From RGUW01 sp049421025 (GTDB lineage Bacteria > Cyanobacteriota > Cyanobacteriia > PCC-6307 > Cyanobiaceae), in assembly GCA_049421025.1 (NCBI GenBank), contig JBMSMG010000094.1, forward strand, positions 1-5,637: a stretch of DNA of 5,637 bases. The letters run 5' to 3'. The translations under genes were made by a program, and so were the position numbers. The notes under the pieces were generated by a model. That model was not told the DNA's origin and did no database searches. It saw only the letters and a list, made by a program, of their open reading frames with translations. Shown here in pieces: positions 1 to 5,637 of the stretch (positions are counted from its first letter, which is position 1; each line of letters begins with the position of its first letter).

Positions 1-662
<662 letters not shown>

Positions 663-749
663 GGGACTCCACCTCCGCGGGTGATGAATGCAGACTGCGA
701 GCATCCTCATCAGCCAGGCCCTGCTGGGGCTAGGTGTGGTTGCCGAACC
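663..749. other. Divergent dnaK/aroE intergenic region
   Basis: This 87-base gap must hold the dnaK leader and probably the aroE promoter. Apart from the dnaK ribosome binding site I see no convincing -35/-10 pair in either direction. There is no CIRCE operator (TTAGCACTC, nine-base spacer, GAGTGCTAA), so HrcA control of this dnaK is not supported. The aroE frame is open through the whole gap and contains an ATG at 684, so the exact right edge depends on the aroE start chosen. Confidence 0.5.
668..676 (-). promoter_or_regulatory. Strong Shine-Dalgarno of dnaK
   Basis: On the minus strand the bases read GGAGGTGGA and end five bases before the dnaK ATG, complementary to the 3' end of 16S rRNA. 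Most other genes in this window have weak or no such site, so it stands out and supports high translation of the chaperone. Confidence 0.75.
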
Positions 750-1673
750 GTGAGCGAGCCGCCCGTGAACGCCCCAACCCTGATCAGCGGCAGCACCGCC
801 ATCGTGGGGGTGCTGGGCGACCCGGTGCGGCATTCGCTCTCACCAGTGATGCAGAACGCCGCCCTGGCGGCGATGGGGCTCGACTGGGTGTTTCTGGCCC
901 TGCCGACGCCGGCCGATCAGCTCCCCGCGGTGGTGAGCGCACTCGAAGCCATGGGCTGCCGGGGCCTCAACGTCACCATTCCCCACAAGCACAACGTGGC
1001 AAGCCTGTGCCGCAGCCTCAGCCCCCTGGCCCAACGGGTGGGCGCTGTCAACGTGCTGGTGCCGCTTGAGGGCGGCGGCTGGCACGGCACCAACACCGAC
1101 GTCGAGGGCTTCTGTGCGCCCCTGCGCCGCCACAACAGCGATTGGGCTGGCAAGCGGGCGGTGGTGCTGGGCTGCGGCGGCAGCGCCCGGGCCGTGGTGG
1201 CCGGCCTGGTGGAGCTGGGCTTCGCCAGCATCCAGCTGGCGGGCCGGCGCTCTGAAGCCCTCGGCCGTTTCGTGAGCGATTGCCAGAGCTGGGCACCCCA
1301 GCTGCAGGCGCTGAGCTGGACCCCCCCCGACGGGTTCATGTCGGCACTTGGCTCGGCCCTGGAGCAAGCCGATCTGGTGGTCAACACCACCCCCGTCGGC
1401 ATGGCCTCTGCCAGCGGGCCAGAGGCTGAACTCGCCTGCCCCCTGAGTGCCGCTGAACTGGCAGCGCTGAGGGGGCAGACGACGGTCTACGACATCATTT
1501 ACACGCCAAGGCCCACCCAGCTGCTGCGCCAGGCTGCCGTGCGGGACTGCCGCTGCATCGACGGCGTCGACATGCTCGTGGAGCAGGGCGCCGCCGCCCT
1601 GCGCCTGTGGAGCGGCCGCAACGATGTGCCGGTTGCGATCATGCGCCAGGCACTGCTCGAGCAGCTGCCATAG
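750..1673 (+). CDS. aroE: Shikimate dehydrogenase (NADP-dependent)
   Basis: AroE reduces 3-dehydroshikimate to shikimate with NADPH, a step toward chorismate and the aromatic amino acids. With the GTG at 750 as start (307 aa) the motifs are: shikimate-binding SLSP (29-32), NVTIPHK with catalytic lysine K80, N101 in GAVN, GTNTDVEG with catalytic aspartate D117, the nucleotide-binding glycine loop GCGGSARA (141-148), NTTPVGM, IYTPRPTQLL and the C-terminal DGVDMLVEQGA. All key residues are present and the length is slightly above the usual 270-300. The start is uncertain: the frame is open far upstream, over antisense dnaK, and GTG 765 or ATG 684 are alternatives; none has a good ribosome binding site. 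GTG 750 or 765 leaves a short leader before the conserved core, whereas ATG 684 would add a proline- and cysteine-containing stretch with no family counterpart. The gene is nine bases upstream of the Tic20 gene, so probably cotranscribed. Confidence 0.95.
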   Translation: MSEPPVNAPTLISGSTAIVGVLGDPVRHSLSPVMQNAALAAMGLDWVFLALPTPADQLPAVVSALEAMGCRGLNVTIPHKHNVASLCRSLSPLAQRVGAVNVLVPLEGGGWHGTNTDVEGFCAPLRRHNSDWAGKRAVVLGCGGSARAVVAGLVELGFASIQLAGRRSEALGRFVSDCQSWAPQLQALSWTPPDGFMSALGSALEQADLVVNTTPVGMASASGPEAELACPLSAAELAALRGQTTVYDIIYTPRPTQLLRQAAVRDCRCIDGVDMLVEQGAAALRLWSGRNDVPVAIMRQALLEQLP

Positions 1674-1682
1674 CCTGCTGCC

Positions 1683-2150
1683 ATGACTGCACCGCCGATC
1701 TGGCAGCGCCTGCTCGCCGCCGCTGCCTACCTGCTGCCGTGGAGCGACGCCATTCCGTTTGGCCGTTCGCTGTTTGGCCTATGGCCTGCGCTGCAGTGGT
1801 TGGGCGTGCCGGCCCTGCCGGTGGCCCTGCTGCAGCAGGTGGTTCCGTTTGGCGGTTTTGTGCTGTTTCTGGTGCTGTTCCTGGCGGTGGTGCGCAACAG
1901 CCGGGTGCCTTACCTGATTCGCTTCAGCGTGCTGCAGGCGATCCTGCTTGACATCGTGCTGGTGCTGCTATCGCTGGTGTTCAGCGTGCTGCTCGCGCCG
2001 CTGGGGGCAGGCTTTGCCCTGCGCACCCTCAGCAACACCGTGTTCCTGGGGGCACTGCTGCTGGTGTTGTTCGGCGTGATCGAGAGCCTGCGCGGCAAGG
2101 AAGCCGACATCCCCACGGTCTCGGAAGCCGTCAGGATGCAGCTCTACTGA
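1683..2150 (+). CDS. Tic20 family membrane protein
   Basis: This 155-residue hydrophobic protein matches the cyanobacterial Tic20 (Ycf60-like) family, relatives of the chloroplast inner-envelope import channel subunit. Recognisable family features are AYLLPWSDAIPFG near the N terminus (about 15-27), a hydrophobic segment followed by VVRNSRVPYLIRFSVLQAILLD (about 69-90, residues preceding and entering a helix), and a final helix ending IESLRGKEADIPTVSEAV. I see about four membrane segments, near residues 33-50, 54-70, 83-106 and 117-133, as expected for the family. Its function in bacteria is not settled; a role in membrane transport or protein insertion is only suggested by homology. The ATG lies nine bases after the aroE stop with no clear ribosome binding site, consistent with translation in an operon behind aroE. 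rpsF follows after 68 bases. Confidence 0.88.
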   Translation: MTAPPIWQRLLAAAAYLLPWSDAIPFGRSLFGLWPALQWLGVPALPVALLQQVVPFGGFVLFLVLFLAVVRNSRVPYLIRFSVLQAILLDIVLVLLSLVFSVLLAPLGAGFALRTLSNTVFLGALLLVLFGVIESLRGKEADIPTVSEAVRMQLY

Positions 2151-2156
2151 CTGATA

Positions 2157-2195
2157 GGTTGGTTGATCCGTCGCTGGTGGGATCCACCGCCGGCC
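2157..2195 (+). promoter_or_regulatory. Possible structured leader of rpsF
   Basis: The 68-base gap before rpsF contains GGTGG-GAT-CCACC (2176-2188), a five-pair hairpin, enclosed by GGTTGG (2157-2162), which can pair with CCGGCC (2190-2195) using two G-U pairs. Many bacteria have an rpsF leader bound by the S6:S18 complex, which contains a conserved CCG near a hairpin; a CCG occurs here just 3' of the inner stem. I cannot show that the known fold is present, so this is only a candidate. Confidence 0.25.
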
Positions 2196-2209
2196 ACTGC
2201 CCTGCTCTT

Positions 2210-2213
2210 GAGG
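2210..2213 (+). promoter_or_regulatory. Shine-Dalgarno of rpsF
   Basis: GAGG sits five bases before the ATG at 2219. It decides the start: the open frame extends upstream to a GTG/ATG-type start near 2159, but that extension has no S6 homology, and the family begins at this methionine (MTQPYYETMYILRP). Confidence 0.65.
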
Positions 2214-2218
2214 CGACC

Positions 2219-2581
2219 ATGACGCAGCCCTACTACGAAACCATGTACATCCTTCGTCCGGATATTCCGGAAGAGGAAGTCGAAACCCATATCGCCAAGT
2301 ACCGCGATGTGATCACCGAATCTGGCGCAGAGGTGCTCGATTGCCAGATGCGCGGCAAGCGCCGCCTGGCCTATCCGATCGCAAAGCACCGCGAAGGCAT
2401 CTACGTGCAGCTCAACCACAACGGTGACGGCCAGCAGGTGTCGGTGCTCGAGCGCGCCATGCGCCTCTCCGAAGACGTGATCCGCTACCTCACGGTCAAG
2501 CAGGACGGCCCCATGCCCGCTCCCCGGGCTCTGCCCACGGTGAACAGCGAAGCAGCTCCGATGGAGCCCGCCAACGCCTGA
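2219..2581 (+). CDS. rpsF: 30S ribosomal protein S6
   Basis: S6 binds S18 and helps form the central domain (platform) of the small ribosomal subunit. The 120-residue product shows the S6 ferredoxin-like fold: YYETMYILRPDI (5-16) as strand 1, a helix (EEEVETHIAKYRDVITESG), then CQMRGKRRLAYPIAKHREGIYVQ (strands 2 and 3, containing the conserved G-K-R-x-L-A-Y-P-I), and SVLERAMRLSEDVIRYLTVK as helix 2 and the last strand. The tail after about residue 95 (proline- and alanine-rich, ending EPANA) is a low-complexity extension that varies in the family. The start is fixed by a GAGG site and by homology. In many bacteria rpsF is followed by ssb and rpsR; here it is not, and lies instead behind the Tic20 gene. 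Its stop codon lies inside the first of two tandem hairpins. Confidence 0.97.
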   Translation: MTQPYYETMYILRPDIPEEEVETHIAKYRDVITESGAEVLDCQMRGKRRLAYPIAKHREGIYVQLNHNGDGQQVSVLERAMRLSEDVIRYLTVKQDGPMPAPRALPTVNSEAAPMEPANA

Positions 2582-2599
2582 TCTGAACAGCAGATCAGG
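2577..2599 (+). terminator. Hairpin overlapping the rpsF stop codon
   Basis: A perfect nine-pair stem, CCTGATCTG and CAGATCAGG, encloses the loop AACAG. The rpsF TGA (2579-2581) is in the 5' arm. Only a short CTTT appears a few bases downstream, so this is not a canonical U-tract terminator. It could be part of a termination or mRNA 3'-end stabilising structure together with the next hairpin. Confidence 0.5.
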
Positions 2600-2607
2600 A
2601 TCAGCTT

Positions 2608-2637
2608 TGGCTCAGCGACGATTGAACCGCTGAGCCA
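2608..2637 (+). terminator. Second perfect hairpin after rpsF, probable terminator or attenuator
   Basis: A perfect ten-pair stem, TGGCTCAGCG and CGCTGAGCCA, encloses the loop ACGATTGAAC. It is in non-coding sequence 27 bases after the rpsF stop and 19 bases before the next start codon. There is no U-run after it (the sequence continues TTGGCTGTAGGG), which is common for terminator-like structures in cyanobacteria. It may reduce read-through from the highly expressed rpsF into the coiled-coil gene. Confidence 0.55.
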
Positions 2638-2656
2638 TTGGCTGTAGGGTCCGCCC

Positions 2657-2986
2657 ATGGAAGCGGACCCCCGGCTCGAACTTCTGGCACAGACGCGGGC
2701 TCGTATTGCCGAAATGGAAAAGCTCTTGGAAGAGCTTCCCGGCATTTTTGAAGCCAAATTCAAACAACGATTGCAGCCGTTGCTTGAGCAACAGCAGCAG
2801 TTGCTCAATGACAACGCTGCGCTGCGTCAGCAGCTCAAAGCCCTGGGCGGCGCTGAGCAGGAGCGGGGCCAGCGCCGCTTGCTGGCCCTACCCGGGCGCC
2901 GCCTGCGCGCTGTGGTCAATCCGAACGTCAGCGATGGCGATGACGCGCCGCCCACAGCCGCGTCGGCAGGCCCCACACATAGATGA
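2657..2986 (+). CDS. Small coiled-coil protein of unknown function
   Basis: I cannot assign this 109-residue protein to a named family. Residues 6-63 are almost all helical and amphipathic, with leucine/isoleucine heptad spacing (LELLAQTRARIAEMEKLL, then LLEQQQQLLNDN), broken by a proline-glycine at 28-29 and a proline at 41; this predicts two or three short coiled-coil segments. Residues 67-87 are basic (RGQRR, PGRRLR), and the last 20 are a disordered acidic to alanine/proline tail. There is no signal peptide or membrane segment. The ATG is preceded by AGGG with seven bases of spacing. It lies behind rpsF and its two hairpins on the same strand, and its final 19 codons (91-109) overlap argG on the other strand. 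The structured, heptad-bearing N terminus and the ribosome binding site argue for a real gene; the tail could be shaped by the overlap. Confidence 0.7.
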   Translation: MEADPRLELLAQTRARIAEMEKLLEELPGIFEAKFKQRLQPLLEQQQQLLNDNAALRQQLKALGGAEQERGQRRLLALPGRRLRAVVNPNVSDGDDAPPTAASAGPTHR

Positions 2987-4136
2987 AGCCCTCGGCAGCA
3001 CGGTGATCGAACTGATCACCACGGTCGTAGGTCGCCATGGCATCGACATAGAGACTGTCAGTGGCTGAGCTGCGGCCAACGACGGTGGCGTTGCCCTTGT
3101 GCAGCTTGACCTTGACGCTGCCGTTGACGCTGCTCTGGGTGCGCTCGATGAAGCCATCAATCGCATCCTTGAGCGGCCCGAACCACAGGCCCTGATACAC
3201 CAGATCAGCCCACTGCTGCTCGAGCTGTCGCTTGCTGCGCAGCACATCGGCAGCCAGGGTCAAGCTTTCAAGCTCCTGGTGGGCCTTGATCAACAGCAAC
3301 AGCCCCGGGGTTTCGTAGATCTCGCGGCTCTTGATGCCGACCACGCGGTTTTCGATCATGTCGAGCCGACCGAAGCCATGGGCTCCGGCCAGGGCATTGG
3401 CGCGGCGGATCAGGCTGACCGGATCGAGCCGCACCCCGTCCAAGCTGACGGGGTATCCATGTTCAAAGCCAATCTCGACCACCTGGGGCTGATCGGGCGC
3501 CGCATCGACGCTCACGGTCAGGGCGTAGATCTCTTCGGGGGGCTCGACATTGGGATCTTCCAGGGGACCTGCCTCGATCGAGCGACCCAACAAGTTGAGA
3601 TCGATCGAATAGGGCGACTTCTTACTCACCGGTGAGGGAATACCGCAGCGCTCGCCGTAGGCGATTGTTTCTTCGCGGCTCATGCCCCACTCGCGCGCCG
3701 GGGCCAGCACCTTGAGATCAGGCGCCAGAGCGCCGATCGCCACATCGAAGCGCACCTGGTCGTTGCCCTTACCGGTGCAGCCATGGGCCACTGCATCGGC
3801 ACCCACCTCGCGGGCGATCTCCACCAGCCGGCGTGCGATCAGGGGGCGCGCCAGCGCTGTTGAGAGGGGGTAACGGCCCTCATAGAGGGCATTGGCACGG
3901 ATCGCCGGGAAGGCAAATTCAGTAATGAAAGGTTCGATCAGATCGCCCACGATCGACTGGCTGGCTCCTGAATCGAGCGCCTTGCGGCGAATCGGCTCCA
4001 GTTCATCGCCCTGACCCAGATCAGCGGCGAAGGTGATCACCTCCTCAACGCCCCATTCCTGCTTGAGGTAAGGAATGCAGACGCTGGTGTCGACACCACC
4101 CGAATACGCCAGCACGGCCTTCTTCGCCCGACCCAT
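2928..4136 (-). CDS. argG: Argininosuccinate synthase
   Basis: ArgG joins citrulline and aspartate with ATP to give argininosuccinate, the penultimate step of arginine synthesis. The 402-residue length is normal for the family. Visible are the ATP-pyrophosphatase loop AYSGGVDTS (10-18), FAADLGQGDEL (36-46), the ALYEGRYPLSTALARPLIA segment (83-101), the substrate-binding HGCTGKGNDQVRF (118-130), and the later KKSPYSIDLNLLGRSIE and GFIYVWGLPTRLW near the C terminus. The last residues (RHRHR) are a short basic extension. The ATG shares its A with the TGA of the upstream membrane-protein gene (TGATG), which suggests translational coupling, and no strong ribosome binding site is present. The 3' end runs 59 bases into the coiled-coil gene on the opposite strand, leaving no room for a conventional terminator, and I see none. 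Confidence 0.97.
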   Translation of the reverse strand: MGRAKKAVLAYSGGVDTSVCIPYLKQEWGVEEVITFAADLGQGDELEPIRRKALDSGASQSIVGDLIEPFITEFAFPAIRANALYEGRYPLSTALARPLIARRLVEIAREVGADAVAHGCTGKGNDQVRFDVAIGALAPDLKVLAPAREWGMSREETIAYGERCGIPSPVSKKSPYSIDLNLLGRSIEAGPLEDPNVEPPEEIYALTVSVDAAPDQPQVVEIGFEHGYPVSLDGVRLDPVSLIRRANALAGAHGFGRLDMIENRVVGIKSREIYETPGLLLLIKAHQELESLTLAADVLRSKRQLEQQWADLVYQGLWFGPLKDAIDGFIERTQSSVNGSVKVKLHKGNATVVGRSSATDSLYVDAMATYDRGDQFDHRAAEGFIYVWGLPTRLWAARHRHR

Positions 4137-4381
4137 CAGAGCTCACTCGCCTTGGACTGCTGCGATTCTCCATCGTCGCCGGCGCCCTGGTCCGGCAGAC
4201 GCCAGTTGAAAGCCAGCCACAGCAGCACCACGCCAGGCGGCAGCACCACCAAAGCCAGGGCCCAGGCTGGGTTGGGCGGCAACGGCTGCGGCCAGCGCTC
4301 ACCAGATGCCACCAACACAACGCTGAGCATCAGGCTCAGGGCGCCGTAACGCAGCAGCTCCAGCAGAGGTGAACGCGCCAT
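4136..4381 (-). CDS. Small membrane protein of unknown function upstream of argG
   Basis: This 81-residue protein has two hydrophobic segments, about residues 12-27 (LSLMLSVVLVASG core) and 37-58 (AWALALVVLPPGVVLLWLAF core), joined by a short proline-rich loop (ERWPQPLPPNP). The N terminus is short with two arginines; the C-terminal tail after residue 60 is polar and acidic to serine/lysine-rich. By the positive-inside rule the N terminus is probably cytoplasmic, giving a helical hairpin, but this is weak. I do not recognise a named family with confidence. It is probably a lineage-specific picocyanobacterial protein. Its stop overlaps the argG start by one base, so both should be on one transcript. 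No clear ribosome binding site precedes the ATG. Nothing in the protein itself points to arginine metabolism. Confidence 0.75.
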   Translation of the reverse strand: MARSPLLELLRYGALSLMLSVVLVASGERWPQPLPPNPAWALALVVLPPGVVLLWLAFNWRLPDQGAGDDGESQQSKASEL

Positions 4382-4441
4382 GGAGCTATGCAGGCCTGAC
4401 CGCTAATCTGTTGGATTGGCCCAAGTGTGGCGTACCCATTC
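4382..4441. promoter_or_regulatory. Divergent promoter region between the argG pair and DUF3134-mraY
   Basis: This is the only gap from which both the leftward membrane-protein/argG pair and the rightward DUF3134/mraY pair could be transcribed. TAATCT (4404-4409) is a poor -10 candidate for the rightward unit, with no -35 I trust. I see no arginine-box-like palindrome. The function follows from position, not from a recognised motif; promoters could also lie inside the flanking genes. Confidence 0.4.
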
Positions 4442-4717
4442 ATGAGCAAGCTTGCAACCGGCGGCAGCAGCCAGCTCGACAGCATCAACCCTTCGCTGAC
4501 TCGCTATGGCCGCGAGGAGCCCGCACCGGTGCTGCCCCTACGCGATGAACCCGACCTGCTGAGCTGGCTCGAAACCAGCGGTCGTTTGGTGGCTGAAGAA
4601 GAAACCGCCAGCACCGACGTCAGCACTGTTGAAGAGGAAGAGCTCTCGGCGCTGATGGGCGAGAAAGAGGACTACAACCAGCCCGACGAGCAGGCTGAGG
4701 AAGACTGGGAAGACTGA
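4442..4717 (+). CDS. DUF3134 domain protein, acidic, function unknown
   Basis: This 91-residue soluble protein fits the cyanobacterial DUF3134 family: NPSLTRYGREEPAPVLPLRDEP (residues about 16-37), then LLSWLETSGRLVAEEE, then an acidic end with EEEELSALMGE. The last third is strongly acidic and ends EEDWED, so probably disordered. There is no signal, membrane segment or catalytic motif. The ATG at 4442 is chosen because the sequence from it (MSKLATGG) reads like a natural N terminus; a GTG at 4427 in the same frame would add five residues (MAYPF). Neither has a good ribosome binding site. It precedes mraY by 12 bases in the same reading frame and is probably cotranscribed with it, but a role in cell-wall synthesis would be guesswork. 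Confidence 0.85.
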   Translation: MSKLATGGSSQLDSINPSLTRYGREEPAPVLPLRDEPDLLSWLETSGRLVAEEETASTDVSTVEEEELSALMGEKEDYNQPDEQAEEDWED

Positions 4718-4729
4718 TCTCAGCGCCCC

Positions 4730-5637
4730 TTGCCCCAGCCACTGCAGCTCCAAGCCCTTTGGCCCAGTGATCCGCGCCGGTCGGCCGGGTTGCTGGGTCT
4801 TGTGCTGTTGATCGCCACGCTGTGCAGCGATCTGCTGGTGCCCAACTCGCTGTTGACCCCGCCGCTGCTCTTGGCAGCAGGCATCAGCGCACTGGTCTGC
4901 CGCTGGGGCGTGCCGCGGCTGCGGGCGCTCAAGTTGGGCCAGGTGATTCGCTCCGAGGGCCCCCAGGCCCACCACAGCAAAGCCGGCACCCCAACGATGG
5001 GCGGGCTGCTGGTGGTACCGGTAGGGGTGCTGGTGGGGGGACTGATCAGTCCAGAAGACCCGCGGCTGTTGGGTCTGGCCGCGCTGACCCTGGCCGCGAT
5101 GGCGATCGGCGCCATCGATGACTGGAGCAGCCTCACCAAACGCACCAACACCGGCCTGAGTCCCCGCGGCAAGCTTCTGCTGCAGGCTGCTGCTGCAGGC
5201 GGGTTTTTGATCTGGGCCGCTGCAGCGGGCTGGCTGGGCAGCGCCGAAGCCGGTGATGTGGGCCTGCCTTTTGGTTGGGTGCTCCCTCTGGGAGTGCTGA
5301 TCTGGCCCCTGGGCCTGTTTGTGGTGCTGGCTGAAAGCAATGCCACCAACCTGACCGATGGGCTTGATGGGCTGGCGGCCGGCTGCGGCGCCATCGTGTT
5401 CAGCGGACTCGGCCTGCAGCTGATGCTGCGCGGCAATGAAGGTGACCCAGTGCTGGCAGGGTTCTGCGCCGCCATGGCGGGTTGCTGGCTGGGCTTTCTG
5501 GCGTTCAACCACAACCCGGCGCGGGTGTTCATGGGTGACACAGGCTCACTGGCCATGGGCGCAGCTCTTGCAGGCGTGGGCCTGCTGGGCAACAGCCTCT
5601 GGCCGCTGCTGCTCATGGGCGGTGTGTTTCTGGCCGA
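4730..5637 (+). CDS. mraY: Phospho-MurNAc-pentapeptide transferase MraY, cut by the right edge
   Basis: MraY transfers phospho-MurNAc-pentapeptide from UDP to undecaprenyl phosphate in the inner membrane, forming lipid I, the first membrane step of peptidoglycan synthesis. The window holds 302 codons of an expected 350-370. Numbered from the TTG at 4730, motifs are KAGTPTMGG (84-92), GAIDDWSSLTKRTNTGLSPRGKLLLQ in two parts (the aspartate pair D130/D131 and K148), NATNLTDGLDGLAAG (204-218, with D210 and D213) and FNHNPARVFMGDTGS (259-273, with D270). Many hydrophobic segments separate them, as expected for a ten-helix protein. The frame is closed upstream by the DUF3134 stop at 4715, and no ATG occurs in frame before residue 90, inside a conserved motif. 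The start must therefore be TTG 4730 or a later TTG/GTG (4790, 4802). TTG 4730 is preferred because it keeps a cytoplasmic leader before the first helix. Confidence 0.94.
   Translation, partial: MPQPLQLQALWPSDPRRSAGLLGLVLLIATLCSDLLVPNSLLTPPLLLAAGISALVCRWGVPRLRALKLGQVIRSEGPQAHHSKAGTPTMGGLLVVPVGVLVGGLISPEDPRLLGLAALTLAAMAIGAIDDWSSLTKRTNTGLSPRGKLLLQAAAAGGFLIWAAAAGWLGSAEAGDVGLPFGWVLPLGVLIWPLGLFVVLAESNATNLTDGLDGLAAGCGAIVFSGLGLQLMLRGNEGDPVLAGFCAAMAGCWLGFLAFNHNPARVFMGDTGSLAMGAALAGVGLLGNSLWPLLLMGGVFLA

Noticed and set aside
663..749. Possible CIRCE heat-shock operator upstream of dnaK
   Set aside because: No TTAGCACTC or GAGTGCTAA half-site is present on either strand of the gap.
840..1402. Minus-strand open frames opposite aroE
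   Set aside because: Low-complexity alanine/arginine/proline translations overlapping a gene with complete catalytic motifs.
2622..2650. Promoter-like TTGAAC, 17-base gap, TAGGGT before the coiled-coil gene
   Set aside because: The -35 part lies in the loop of a perfect hairpin, the -10 is a poor match and sits only six bases from the ATG, where the same bases better serve as the ribosome binding site.
3002..3020. Perfect seven-pair inverted repeat GGTGATC/GATCACC near the 3' end of argG
   Set aside because: It is inside coding sequence for conserved residues (Asp-Gln-Phe-Asp-His), about 70 bases before the stop, with no U-tract; probably chance from codon use.
3099..3635. 178-residue open frame opposite argG
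   Set aside because: It lies fully inside argG on the other strand, with no ribosome binding site or recognisable domain; a compositional shadow.
4538..5616. Two long open frames (324 and 298 residues) on the minus strand opposite mraY and DUF3134
   Set aside because: They are glutamine/alanine/proline/serine-rich shadows typical of GC-rich DNA and overlap MraY, whose motifs are all intact.

Overview
The window looks like chromosomal housekeeping sequence from a picocyanobacterium of the Synechococcus/Cyanobium group. It is GC-rich and densely packed. It carries a cyanobacterial-type Tic20 protein, a DUF3134 protein (a family I know only from cyanobacteria) and proteins whose sequences look typical of that group. 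The genus is an inference from protein character; there is no rRNA or other direct taxonomic marker here.

Layout from left to right: the 5' third of dnaK (minus strand, cut by the left edge) is divergent from a plus-strand run of aroE (shikimate dehydrogenase), a Tic20-family membrane protein, rpsF (30S protein S6) and a small coiled-coil protein of unknown function. Two perfect hairpins in tandem follow rpsF. The coiled-coil gene collides tail-to-tail with argG (argininosuccinate synthase, minus strand), overlapping it by 59 bases. argG lies directly downstream of, and shares one base with, a small two-helix membrane protein gene that I cannot name. A roughly 60-base divergent gap separates that pair from a plus-strand pair: an acidic DUF3134 protein and mraY (lipid I synthesis), which is cut by the right edge.

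Functionally this is a mix of protein folding (DnaK), aromatic amino acid synthesis (AroE), translation (S6), arginine synthesis (ArgG) and peptidoglycan synthesis (MraY), interleaved with three small proteins of unknown role and one Tic20 homologue. The close spacing suggests three transcription units: dnaK leftward, aroE through the coiled-coil gene rightward, and the membrane-protein gene with argG leftward; DUF3134-mraY would be a fourth running off the window.

I found no mobile element, CRISPR array, tRNA, rRNA or sign of horizontal transfer, and no evidence of a novel multi-gene system. The points worth checking are local: the tandem hairpins after rpsF, the convergent overlap, the TTG start of mraY in frame with the preceding gene, and the coupling of an unknown membrane protein to argG. 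No gap between genes exceeds about 90 bases.
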